This document shows positions 8,313-16,678 of a stretch of DNA of 58,157 nucleotides, piece by piece; the first letter of the stretch is position 1; the number at the start of each line of letters is the position of its first letter. A program made the position numbers and the translations under genes. The stretch comes from Bacillota bacterium (GTDB taxonomy: Bacteria; Bacillota; Sulfobacillia; RBS10-35; Bu92), in the NCBI GenBank assembly GCA_014896375.1, contig JADBKN010000022.1, positions 1 to 58,157 on the forward strand. Direction: 5' to 3'. The notes under the pieces were generated by a model. The model was not told the DNA's origin, did no database searches, and saw nothing but the letters and a program-made list of their open reading frames with translations.

Positions 8313-9584
8313 TCAGGCTCCCTCCGTGCGGCGCTCGATCTCCGCCCCGAGCGCGCGCAGCTTCTCCTCGATGCGCTCGTAGCCGCGGTCGATGTGCTGG
8401 AGGCCGTCGATGCGGCTCTCCCCCTCCGCCGAGAGCGCGGCGATGACGAGCGCCGCGCCGCCGCGCAGCTCGTGCGCCTCCACCCACGCGCCGGTGAGGC
8501 GCTGCGCGCCGCGGACGATCGCCGTGCGCCCGTCGACGTGCAGGGAGGCGCCCATGCGGCGCAGCTCGTCGGCCACGCGGAAGCGGCTCTCAAAGACGGT
8601 CTCCGTCACCACGCTCGTGCCCTCCGCGCGCAGGAGATACGCGAGGGCGGGGTTCTGCAGGTCGGTGGGAAAGCCGGGGTACGGCAGCGTGCGCAGGTCG
8701 GCGGCCAGCGGGCGGCGCGGCCCGCGCACGCGGATGCCGTCCGCCGACGCCTCCACCTCCGCGCCGGTGTCGCGCAGGAAGGCGAGCACGGCGTCGAGAT
8801 GGTCGGCGCGCGCGCCGCGGACCAGCGCCCGGCCGCCCGTGGCGGCGACGGCCAGGAGATAGGTACCGGCCTCGATGCGGTCGGGGATGACGCGCTGCCG
8901 CGCGCCGTGCACGCGCCGCACGCCGCGGATGACGATCGTGTCGCCGCCGGCGCCGCGCACGTCGGCACCCATGGCGTTGAGCAGCTCCGCCAGGCTCACG
9001 ATCTCCGGCTCCCGTGCGGCGTTGTGCAGCACCGTCACACCCTCGGCGAGGGTCGCGGCCATCATGAGGTTCTCCGTGGCCCCCACGCTCGGGAACGCGA
9101 GGGTGATGTCGGCGCCGTACAGCTTGCGCGCGCGCGCCCGCAGGTAGCCGCCTGCCTCCTCGATCTCGGCCCCCATGCGCCGCAGGCCTGAGAGGTGCAG
9201 GTCGATGGGCCGCGGACCGATGGCGCAGCCACCGGGCTGGGTGACGGTGACCTCGCCGCAGCGCGCGAGGAGCGCGCCCATGATGAAGATCGAGGAGCGC
9301 ATCTGGCGCATGAGGGCGTCCGGCACGGACACGGCCGCCAGGCGGCGCGCATCCACCGTCAGCGCGCGCTCGCCCGCCTCCAGGGATTCCTCCACCGTGG
9401 CGCCGAGGCCCCGAAGGATGGCCGTCATCGCGTCGACGTCGCGCAGGCGGGGAACGTTCACGAGGGTGGTGGTGTCGGCGGCCAGGACCGCCGCAGCGAG
9501 GGCCGGCAGGACGGCGTTCTTCGCTCCGCCGACGGCCGTTTCGCCTTCCAGGGACCGGCCGCCTTGCACGAGGAGATGGTCCAT
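8313..9584 (-). CDS. murA: UDP-N-acetylglucosamine 1-carboxyvinyltransferase
   Basis: Transfers enolpyruvate to UDP-GlcNAc, the committed step to peptidoglycan precursors and the target of fosfomycin. The conserved 'GGAKNAVLP' (Lys22, Asn23) and the catalytic loop 'PGGCAIGPRPID' with Cys120 are present, so the enzyme is of the usual fosfomycin-sensitive Cys type. Length (423) is normal. It is the last cell-wall gene in this cluster, 16 bases behind murB. Confidence 0.97.
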   Translation of the reverse strand: MDHLLVQGGRSLEGETAVGGAKNAVLPALAAAVLAADTTTLVNVPRLRDVDAMTAILRGLGATVEESLEAGERALTVDARRLAAVSVPDALMRQMRSSIFIMGALLARCGEVTVTQPGGCAIGPRPIDLHLSGLRRMGAEIEEAGGYLRARARKLYGADITLAFPSVGATENLMMAATLAEGVTVLHNAAREPEIVSLAELLNAMGADVRGAGGDTIVIRGVRRVHGARQRVIPDRIEAGTYLLAVAATGGRALVRGARADHLDAVLAFLRDTGAEVEASADGIRVRGPRRPLAADLRTLPYPGFPTDLQNPALAYLLRAEGTSVVTETVFESRFRVADELRRMGASLHVDGRTAIVRGAQRLTGAWVEAHELRGGAALVIAALSAEGESRIDGLQHIDRGYERIEEKLRALGAEIERRTEGA

Positions 9585-9600
9585 CGCGCGAGCCTCCCGT

Positions 9601-10557
9601 TCAGTCGCCAGGAGGCTCGGCGAGACGCCGTTCCAGTGCCTCCTGGCCCTCCAGCCAGCGGACCTCCGGCTGGAGCAAGATTCCGTGCCGCTTGAGCACG
9701 GCCGCGCGCGCCTGCGCCATGAGCCCGAGGACGTCGCCGGCGCTCGCGCCGCCCAGGTTGATGATGAAGTTCGCGTGCTTCGGCGAGATCTGCGCGCCGC
9801 CGCGGCGGGCGCCCTTGAGGCCGGCCTCTTCGATCAGGCGTCCGGCGTACTCGCCGGGCGGGTTCGTCCACACGCTGCCGGTGTTGGGCCATTCCACGGG
9901 CTGCATGGCGTTGCGGCGGGCGAGGTGCTCGCGCAGGCGGCGGACCTCCGTCTCCGCGTCCGCCGGCCGGAGTTCCAGGCGGGCCGCCAGGACGATGGAC
10001 GGCTCCTCGAGGAACCGGCTGTGCCGGTAGCCGAAGCGCAGTGCCTCGCGCGGCGCCTCCACCACGCGGCCGTCGGGCGCCAGGTAGCGCACGCTCTGCA
10101 CGACATCCTTCATCTCACCGTGGGGCGTGCCGGCGTTCATCGCCACAGCTCCGCCCACCGTGCCCGGCACTCCGGCCAGGCCGAGGAGCCCCGCCAGCCC
10201 GCGCCGCGCCGCCTCCTGAACGAGGCGCGAGATCGGGTAGCCCGCCCCCGCCTCCACCGTGGTGCCGTCGAAGCGCACCCAGCCGGCGGCCTTCTGGAGC
10301 GAGATCACGACGCCGTCGTAGCCTTCGTCGGGCACGAGGAGGTTGCTGCCCAGGCCGATGACGGTGTACGGCACGCCGTGGGTGCGGCACCACTCAAGCA
10401 CCCGGTGCAGGTCTTCGGCATCGGCCGGCTCCACGAACCAGCGCGCCGGCCCGCCGATGCGGATGGTGGTGTGGCGGCTGAGCGGCTCTCCCTCCACCAC
10501 GCGGCCGCGCAGCATGCTATGCAGGCTCCCGGGGGCGCGTTCCGGACGGGTCGTCAC
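9601..10557 (-). CDS. murB: UDP-N-acetylenolpyruvoylglucosamine reductase
   Basis: FAD-dependent reduction of the MurA product to UDP-MurNAc. FAD-binding signatures 'TTIRIGGPARW', 'IGLGSNLLV' and 'GVPGTVGGAVAMNAG' are clear, and 'NTGSVWTNP' holds the catalytic serine. The single 'YAGRLIEEAGLKG' segment indicates the shorter, type II-like MurB found in Gram-positives (318 residues). Its start overlaps the murC stop (ATGA). Confidence 0.96.
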   Translation of the reverse strand: MTTRPERAPGSLHSMLRGRVVEGEPLSRHTTIRIGGPARWFVEPADAEDLHRVLEWCRTHGVPYTVIGLGSNLLVPDEGYDGVVISLQKAAGWVRFDGTTVEAGAGYPISRLVQEAARRGLAGLLGLAGVPGTVGGAVAMNAGTPHGEMKDVVQSVRYLAPDGRVVEAPREALRFGYRHSRFLEEPSIVLAARLELRPADAETEVRRLREHLARRNAMQPVEWPNTGSVWTNPPGEYAGRLIEEAGLKGARRGGAQISPKHANFIINLGGASAGDVLGLMAQARAAVLKRHGILLQPEVRWLEGQEALERRLAEPPGD

Positions 10558-11936
10558 CGCGGCACGCGCTCCTCTCCCGCGCTCAGAAGCGCCACGAGGC
10601 GCTCGCCGTCGCGGCGGATGTCCCCTGCGCCCATGGACAGGATGAGGTCTCCGGGACGCGCCTCGGCCGCCGCACGCCGCACCATGGCCTCGCGATCGGC
10701 GAAGAGCTCCACCTCAGGCCGGCCGAAACGGCGCACCGCATCCAGGATGAGGGAGGAGTCGACGCCGGGCAGGGGCGGCTCTCCGGCGGAGTAGATGGGC
10801 GCGAGGAAGAGGAGGTCGGCGTCGGCGAAGGCCGGGCCGAACTCGGCCGCGAGGATGCGCGTGCGCGTGTAGCGGTGCGGTTGGAAAAGGACGATCACGC
10901 GCCCCTGGGCCACGGCGCGCGCCGCCCGCAGCGTGGTGGCGATCTCCGTCGGGTGGTGGGCGTAATCGTCGACGACGGTGACGCCGTCGACGCGACCAAG
11001 GACCTGAAAGCGGCGGCGCGCGCCGTGGAAGGTGGCGAGGCCGGGGATGAGCGCCTCCGCCGGCAGGCCCAGGGCCAGGCCGGCGGCGAGCGCCGCGAGC
11101 GCGTTCGAGACGTTGTGCAGGCCCGGCAGGCGGATCTCCGCCCGCCCCAGCGCGCGGCCGCCGCGCCGCACGGTGAAGCGCGAGCCCCAGCCGTCGGAGT
11201 CGATGTCGGTCGCGGTGAGCTCGGCCGGCTCCCTCAGACCGTAGACGATCGACGGCGCGAGAGGCGCCAGGGAGCGGCTGTGCGGGTCGTCGCCGCAGAC
11301 GACGGCGCAGCCGTCGGGCGGCACGCGGCGCACGAAGGTGCGAAAGGCGTCGATGAGGCTCTCGACGGTGCCGTAGTGGTCGAGGTGGTCGTCGTCGATG
11401 TTCGTCACGACGGCGACCGTCGGCGCGATCTTCGTAAACGAGCCGTCGCTCTCGTCCGCCTCCGCCACGATCCATGGATCGCGCCCCAGGTGGGCGTTGC
11501 CGCCCACGTCCGGCAGGTCGGCGCCGGCGACGATCGTCGGGTCGAGGCCGGCCGCGCGCAGCACCATGGCCGTGAGTCCTGTGGTCGTCGACTTGCCGTG
11601 CGTCCCGCAGACGGCCACGCCGCGCCGCGTGCGGAAGAGGTCGGCGAGCAGGTCGCCGCGGTGGACGACCTCCAGGCCCCTGGCGCGCGCCGCCAGCAGT
11701 TCCGGCTCATCCGGCCGGATGGCGGAGGAGACGACGACGCGCATGCCGTCCCGCAGGTGATCCGGGTCGTGGCCGATGGAGACGGCGGCGCCACGCGCCC
11801 GCAGCCGGTCGAGCGCCGGGCCGTCGGCGGCGTCGCAGCCGCTGACGCGCTCCCCCAGGCTCAAAAGAATGTGCGCGAGGCCGCTCATCCCCGCGCCGCC
11901 GATACCGATGAAGTGCCACGATTCGCGTTCGTTCAA
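10554..11936 (-). CDS. murC: UDP-N-acetylmuramate--L-alanine ligase
   Basis: Adds L-alanine to UDP-MurNAc. The start I choose is a TTG at 11936, preceded by AGAGGA at a suitable distance; the protein then begins 'NERESWHFIGIGGAGMSGLA', the standard MurC N-terminus, giving 460 residues. Longer open reading upstream runs antisense-like through murG and is not coding. The ATP loop 'GTHGKSTTT' is at 111-119, and 'VDDYAHHPTEI' marks the Mur ligase C-terminal domain. Located between murG and murB. Confidence 0.95.
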   Translation of the reverse strand: MNERESWHFIGIGGAGMSGLAHILLSLGERVSGCDAADGPALDRLRARGAAVSIGHDPDHLRDGMRVVVSSAIRPDEPELLAARARGLEVVHRGDLLADLFRTRRGVAVCGTHGKSTTTGLTAMVLRAAGLDPTIVAGADLPDVGGNAHLGRDPWIVAEADESDGSFTKIAPTVAVVTNIDDDHLDHYGTVESLIDAFRTFVRRVPPDGCAVVCGDDPHSRSLAPLAPSIVYGLREPAELTATDIDSDGWGSRFTVRRGGRALGRAEIRLPGLHNVSNALAALAAGLALGLPAEALIPGLATFHGARRRFQVLGRVDGVTVVDDYAHHPTEIATTLRAARAVAQGRVIVLFQPHRYTRTRILAAEFGPAFADADLLFLAPIYSAGEPPLPGVDSSLILDAVRRFGRPEVELFADREAMVRRAAAEARPGDLILSMGAGDIRRDGERLVALLSAGEERVPR

Positions 11937-11966
11937 AGGGCGTCCTCTTTCTGATCCGCATGCGTA

Positions 11967-11986
11967 CACGCATAAGTTTATGTGTG
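11967..11986. other. Small inverted repeat over the murG stop codon
   Basis: CACGCATAA-GT-TTATGTGTG, arms matching at 8 of 9 positions with a 2-base loop, covers the murG TAA stop and lies just upstream of the murC ribosome binding site. The loop is too tight for a stable hairpin, and there is no T-run. It might be a weak protein site or chance. Confidence 0.25.
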
Positions 11987-13123
11987 ATGCAGCCCGTCCG
12001 GGAGCCGCCCGTGCGCGAGGGCCACGACGCCGTCGGCAAGCGTCTCGAGCGCCTCCGGCCGCGCGAGGCGCCGCGCCGCCGCGGCCATGGCCTCCAGCCG
12101 CGGACCGTCCCGCAGGAGCTCCAGCGCGCGCGCCGCGAGGCCCGCGCCGTCGAGCTGCGCCTCCGCCACCACGAGGGCGGCGCCCTCGCGCGCGAAGGGG
12201 CGGGCGTTGTGGTCCTGGTGGCGCTGGGCCACGTACGGCGACGGCACGAGGATGGCCGGGCGCCCGAGGGCCGCGATCTCTGCCAGGGTGATGGCGCTGG
12301 CGCGCGCCAGGACGAGGTCGCTGGCCGCCATCACGTCCGGCAGGTCGTGAACGTAAGCTTCGATGCGTAATTTTCCCTGAATTTCCGCCGGCATCCGTGA
12401 GTCCGCCATGCGGCGCGCGGCCTCGTGGTGGGCCGCGCCCGTCACCCAGAACACGAAGAGGCGCGGGTCCTCGAGGAGCGCCGGCAGGGCCTCGGCCACG
12501 ACGCGGTTGACGGTCGCGGAGCCGCGGCTGCCCATGACGATGAGGAGCAGCTTCTCGTCCGGGCGCAGGCCGAGCCGCCGGCGCGCCGCGGCGCGGTCGG
12601 CGCGCAGCACCTCCGGACGCACGGGGTTGCCGGTGAGCCAGAGGCGCGCGCCCCGCGGGAAGTGGCGCGCCGCCTCCCGGTGCGGGATGGCGACGCACGT
12701 GACCACACGGGAGAGCAGGCGGTTCGTGACGCCCGGGAAGACGTTCTGCTCGTGGACCAAGGTGGGCCGGCGCAGGGCGGCGGCGGCGGCCATCACGGGG
12801 CCGGAGGCGTAACCGCCCGTACCGACGGCCACGTCCGGGCGGAAGCGGCGGACGAGGCGCCAGGCGGCGGCGAGGCCCGCGGCGGCCGCGGCGGCGCCGC
12901 GCAGCTGGTCGACGGGCGACTTGCCCACCACCCCGCGTGCCGGCACGGCCGCGAAGGGCAGCCCCGCGCGGGCCGCCAGCTCGCGCTCCATGCCCTCGGG
13001 CGTGCCGGCGAACAGCACCTCGCACTGCGGCACCTTTTCCCGCACCCGCTGCGCGATGGCGATGGCGGGATAGATGTGGCCGCCCGTGCCGCCGCCGGTG
13101 ACAAGAAGCCGCACCGCCACCAC
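11978..13123 (-). CDS. murG: UDP-GlcNAc:lipid I N-acetylglucosaminyltransferase
   Basis: Makes lipid II on the inner face of the membrane. The N-terminal 'VTGGGTGGHIYPA' glycine loop, 'VGTGGYASGPV', 'HEQNVFPGVTN' and the donor-site 'ASAITLAEI' identify MurG. One difference is 'VMGSRGSATVN' where many MurG have 'GGSQGA', a modest change in the second G-loop. Length 381 is slightly above usual. It is 52 bases downstream of spoVE. Confidence 0.95.
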   Translation of the reverse strand: MVAVRLLVTGGGTGGHIYPAIAIAQRVREKVPQCEVLFAGTPEGMERELAARAGLPFAAVPARGVVGKSPVDQLRGAAAAAAGLAAAWRLVRRFRPDVAVGTGGYASGPVMAAAAALRRPTLVHEQNVFPGVTNRLLSRVVTCVAIPHREAARHFPRGARLWLTGNPVRPEVLRADRAAARRRLGLRPDEKLLLIVMGSRGSATVNRVVAEALPALLEDPRLFVFWVTGAAHHEAARRMADSRMPAEIQGKLRIEAYVHDLPDVMAASDLVLARASAITLAEIAALGRPAILVPSPYVAQRHQDHNARPFAREGAALVVAEAQLDGAGLAARALELLRDGPRLEAMAAAARRLARPEALETLADGVVALAHGRLPDGLHHT

Positions 13124-13175
13124 CTCCCCCGCGCCGGCGGCATCGCCGCTCCCGGCCGGCGCACGCGTGTTCGCA

Positions 13176-14270
13176 TCAATGGACGTAACGCGAGACGTTC
13201 AAGAGGACGCCCACGCCCGCCAGGCTGAAGACGAGGCTGGAGCCCCCGAAGCTCACGAACGGCAGCGTGATGCCCGTGATGGGCAGGACCGACATCACGA
13301 CGCCCATGTTGATGAGCGCCTGGAGGGCGATCATCGTTGTGATGCCCGCCGCGAGCAGCGCCGCGAACGTGTCCGGCGCCATCACGGCGATGCGGTAGCC
13401 CCGCCAGGCGATGACCGCGAAGAGCGCGATGATGAGGAACCCGCCGAAGAAGCCCAGTTCCTCGCCGACGATCGCGAAGATGAAGTCCGTGTGCCGTTCG
13501 GGCAGATAATACCGCTTGAGCACCGAGCCGCCCAGCCCCACGCCGAAGAGGCCCCCCGAGCCGAGTGCGTAAAGGCCCTGGATGATGTGATAGCCGTTGC
13601 CGAGCGGATCGGCGAACGGGTTGAGAAAGGCGAAGAAGCGCTCCCGCCGGTACGTCTCGGCGAAGATCGCGTAGACGGCCGCCGGCGCGGAGAGAAGCGC
13701 GAGCGCCACGAGGTGCCCCACCGGCACGCCGGCGAAGAAGAGCATGACGAACGCCGTGGCGCTGAGCGCCGCCGCGGTGCCGAGGTCCGGCTCCAGGAGG
13801 ATGAGCGCGGCCACGAGGCCGAGCGTCAGCATGAAGGGCACGGTTCCGGAGAAGAAGCGCTTGAGCCGCGGCCCCTGCTTCGTCAGCCAGTAGGCGTAGA
13901 ACATCACACAGGAGAGCTTGGCCATCTCCGACGGCTGGAAGTTGAGGTTGCCGAAACCCAGCCAGCGGCTCGAGCCGTGGCTCGTGATGCCGACGGGCGT
14001 GAGCACGAGCACGAGCAGCCCCACGGTGACGAGGAAGATGGTGCGCGCGTGGCGGCGCCAGAACCAGTACGGCACGTGAGCGCCGACCGCCAGCCCGACG
14101 AGGCCGATGGCCGACCACGCCAGCTGCCGCTTGAGGAAGTAGGCCGGGTCGCCCAGGCTGTCGCCGGCCACCACGGAGCTCGCGGAGAAGACCATGACGA
14201 TGCCGAAGGCGAGCAGCGCCAGCGTGGCCGTGAGCAGCGTGTAGTCCGGCACCCCGCGCCGTTCCGGCAC
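13176..14270 (-). CDS. spoVE: SEDS-family glycosyltransferase, FtsW/SpoVE type
   Basis: A polytopic membrane protein (about ten hydrophobic segments, 364 residues) of the SEDS family, which polymerises lipid II with a partner class B penicillin-binding protein. Signatures include 'SRWLGFGNLNFQPSEMAKL', 'GYHIIQGLYALGSGGLFGVG' and the final 'LPFVSFGGSS'. With spoVD in the same cluster, spoVE is the likely name, though FtsW function in vegetative division is possible. The GTG at 14270 directly follows the mraY TAG stop, with AGGGAGG inside the end of mraY, leaving no room for murD between them. Confidence 0.92.
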   Translation of the reverse strand: MPERRGVPDYTLLTATLALLAFGIVMVFSASSVVAGDSLGDPAYFLKRQLAWSAIGLVGLAVGAHVPYWFWRRHARTIFLVTVGLLVLVLTPVGITSHGSSRWLGFGNLNFQPSEMAKLSCVMFYAYWLTKQGPRLKRFFSGTVPFMLTLGLVAALILLEPDLGTAAALSATAFVMLFFAGVPVGHLVALALLSAPAAVYAIFAETYRRERFFAFLNPFADPLGNGYHIIQGLYALGSGGLFGVGLGGSVLKRYYLPERHTDFIFAIVGEELGFFGGFLIIALFAVIAWRGYRIAVMAPDTFAALLAAGITTMIALQALINMGVVMSVLPITGITLPFVSFGGSSLVFSLAGVGVLLNVSRYVH

Positions 14271-15248
14271 CTAGGCCCCTCCCTGCAGAAGGCTCCAGAG
14301 CGCGACGCCCGCGCAGGCCGCCGAGAAAGCCCAGAACATCCGCACCACCCGCCGCTCCGGCCAGCCGCCCACGAGGAAGTGGTAGTGCAGCGGGCTCATG
14401 CGGATCACGCGCCGCCCGAAGACGCGGAAGGAGAACACCTGGATGATGACGGAGAGCGTCTCCACCACATAGAGGCCGCCGTACACGACGAGCCAGAGCT
14501 CCGTCTTGGTGAGGGCGGCCAGCGCCGTGAGAAGGCCGCCGATGGCCATGGAGCCCGTGTCTCCCATGAAGATACGCGCGGGGTGCGCGTTCCAGCACAG
14601 GAAGCCCAGCAGCGCGCCCGCGAGCGCGGCGGCGAGCACGGTGACGTCCGGCTGCCCCTGCCACCACGCGTACGCGCCGAGCGCCGCCGCCACGGGCAGC
14701 GTGGCGCCCGCCAGGAGGCCGTCGGCGCCGTCCGTGAGGTTCGTGCCGTTCGCCGTGGCGATCGCCGCGAGCACGAGGAACGGGTAGTAGAATGCGCCCA
14801 GGTCGATGTGCAGCGCCGTGAAGGGAACGCCCACCCATGTGGGCGCGCCGGCCCACTCGGCCACGCCCCAGGCGAGGAAGAGGCCGAGCGCCGTCTCCCC
14901 AAGGAGCTTGTGCCGCGCCTTGAGGCCGACCGGACGCTGGTGCACGACCTTGATGTAATCGTCGAGGAACCCCAGGAGGCCGTAGCCCGCGTACATCACG
15001 AGCGCCAGCACCATGCCGGGCGTCAGCGGTCCCGCCGCAAGGGCGACGGCCGAGGCGCCCAAGATGAAGGCCAGCCCGCCCATGGTGGGCGTGCCGCGCT
15101 TGCCCTTGTACGCCTCCGGGTCAAACTCCCGGGAAGGCTGGCCGACCTTCAACCGCCGCAGGAGCGGCAGGAGCAGCCACACAAGCGCGGCCGTGAGGAC
15201 GGCCGCCGCCGCCGCGACCGCCAGAGCGGCCCACACGTCCGCGCTCAC
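14271..15248 (-). CDS. mraY: Phospho-N-acetylmuramoyl-pentapeptide transferase
   Basis: Membrane enzyme that transfers phospho-MurNAc-pentapeptide to undecaprenyl phosphate, forming lipid I. The 325-residue protein has about ten hydrophobic segments and the family motifs 'KRGTPTMGGL', 'FLDDYIKV', 'NGTNLTDGADGL' and 'FMGDTGSMAIGG', whose aspartates are catalytic. The GTG at 15248 overlaps the murF stop as GTGA; the longer open frame upstream is not homologous. Confidence 0.96.
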   Translation of the reverse strand: MSADVWAALAVAAAAAVLTAALVWLLLPLLRRLKVGQPSREFDPEAYKGKRGTPTMGGLAFILGASAVALAAGPLTPGMVLALVMYAGYGLLGFLDDYIKVVHQRPVGLKARHKLLGETALGLFLAWGVAEWAGAPTWVGVPFTALHIDLGAFYYPFLVLAAIATANGTNLTDGADGLLAGATLPVAAALGAYAWWQGQPDVTVLAAALAGALLGFLCWNAHPARIFMGDTGSMAIGGLLTALAALTKTELWLVVYGGLYVVETLSVIIQVFSFRVFGRRVIRMSPLHYHFLVGGWPERRVVRMFWAFSAACAGVALWSLLQGGA

Positions 15249-16678
15249 GCGTCCCGACCCCATTCCTGCGCCAGGCGCTCCACCAGGCGCTCGAACCGCA
15301 ACCCGCGCGACGCCTTGACGAGCACCACGTCCCCGCGCCGTGCCATGGCGGTGACGCACAGGGCCGCCGCCTCCACGTCCGGGGCGTGCGTCCAGCGCTC
15401 CGGCGGCAGGCCCGCGCGCAGCGCCCCCTCACCGATGTGCCGCGCCAGCCCGCCCACGGTGACGAGGCCGTCGAGGCCCGCGCACTCCGCCCCCAACTCC
15501 TCATGCAGGCGCGGCGCCTCCGGCCCCAACTCCAACATGTCCCCAAGCACCGCCAGCCGCCGCTCCTCCCCCGCCACCTCCACCAACGTGCGCAGCGCGG
15601 CGCGCGTGGAGGTGGGGCTGGCGTTGTAGCTGTCATCGAGCACCGTGATGCCTCCGAGGCGCAGCACGGCCATGCGCATGCCTGAGGGCTCGTAGCTGCC
15701 GAGACCCTCGGCCGCCTCTTCCGGACCCACTCCCAGCACGTGGCCCACCGCCGCCGCCGCCAGCGCGTTCTGCACGAGGTGCGGTCCCGGCTGCGGCAGC
15801 CTCACCGCCGCCTCGCCGGCCGGCGTGACGAGCCGGAAGCGCGTGCCCTGCGTCCCAAGAGGAACGACGTCGACGGCGCGCACCTCCGCCGTCCCGCCGC
15901 GCCCGTACCACGTCACGGGTACCTCGAGCTCGGCCGCCAGCCGGCGCTGCCAGGGGTCGTCGGCGTTGAGCACGGCCCGTCCCCCGGGCGGCAGGCTGCG
16001 CACGAGCTCGAACTTCGCCTGCGCGATGCGCTCCACCGTGCCCAAGAGCTCCAGGTGCGACTCGCCGATCCGCGTGATCACGCCGACTTCCGGCTCCGCC
16101 AGCGAAGAGAGGTAGGCGATCTGACCGGGGCCGCGCATCGCCATCTCCAGCACGGCGGCCTCGTGACTCGCATCGAGCTGCAGGAGCGCGAGCGGCAGGC
16201 CGGTCTCGCTGTTGAGGTTGCCCGGCGACTTGAACGTGCGGTAGCGGCGCGCCAGGACGGCGGCTGCCATGTCCTTGCAGGTCGTCTTGCCCACGCTCCC
16301 CGTGACCCCGACGACCCGCAGCCGGTGACGTCGCCGGTGCCAGGCCGCGAAGCGCCCCAGGGCCGCGACCGTATCCGGCACGACGACGTATGGGAGGTCC
16401 CCGGGCGCTCCCTCCGGGATCCGCTCCACCAGCGCCACCGCCGCGCCCGCCGCCCGCACCGCGGGAAGGAACTCGTGGCCGTCGGCGCGTGCCCCGCGCA
16501 GCGCCACAAAGCACCCGCCCGGCTCCACGGCGCGGCTGTCGATGGCCACGTGGCGGAAGCGCAGTGCCTCCGCCGCCGCCCCCGCCCCCACGAGACGGCC
16601 GCCCGTGGCCGCCGCGAGCTCTCCCACCGTCCAGCCCGCCGCATGGCGCGCGCCGGGCGCGCCGCCCTCAAGCGTCAC
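15245..16678 (-). CDS. murF: UDP-MurNAc-tripeptide--D-Ala-D-Ala ligase
   Basis: Adds D-Ala-D-Ala to complete the cytoplasmic peptidoglycan precursor. The Mur ligase ATP loop is 'GVTGSVGKTTCKDM', followed by 'SPGNLNSETGLPLALL', the segment characteristic of MurF, and 'LDDSYNASPTS'. Length 477 is normal. Its GTG start overlaps the murE stop (GTGA). Confidence 0.95.
   Translation of the reverse strand: MTLEGGAPGARHAAGWTVGELAAATGGRLVGAGAAAEALRFRHVAIDSRAVEPGGCFVALRGARADGHEFLPAVRAAGAAVALVERIPEGAPGDLPYVVVPDTVAALGRFAAWHRRRHRLRVVGVTGSVGKTTCKDMAAAVLARRYRTFKSPGNLNSETGLPLALLQLDASHEAAVLEMAMRGPGQIAYLSSLAEPEVGVITRIGESHLELLGTVERIAQAKFELVRSLPPGGRAVLNADDPWQRRLAAELEVPVTWYGRGGTAEVRAVDVVPLGTQGTRFRLVTPAGEAAVRLPQPGPHLVQNALAAAAVGHVLGVGPEEAAEGLGSYEPSGMRMAVLRLGGITVLDDSYNASPTSTRAALRTLVEVAGEERRLAVLGDMLELGPEAPRLHEELGAECAGLDGLVTVGGLARHIGEGALRAGLPPERWTHAPDVEAAALCVTAMARRGDVVLVKASRGLRFERLVERLAQEWGRDA

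Noticed and set aside
11937-13025. Long N-terminal extension of murC through murG
   Set aside because: It reads low-complexity Arg/Ala/Gly protein in a frame that shadows murG; MurC begins normally at the TTG at 11936.
13074-15629. 851-codon plus-strand open frame
   Set aside because: It is exactly antisense to spoVE and mraY, which are certain genes; long antisense frames are expected at this GC content.
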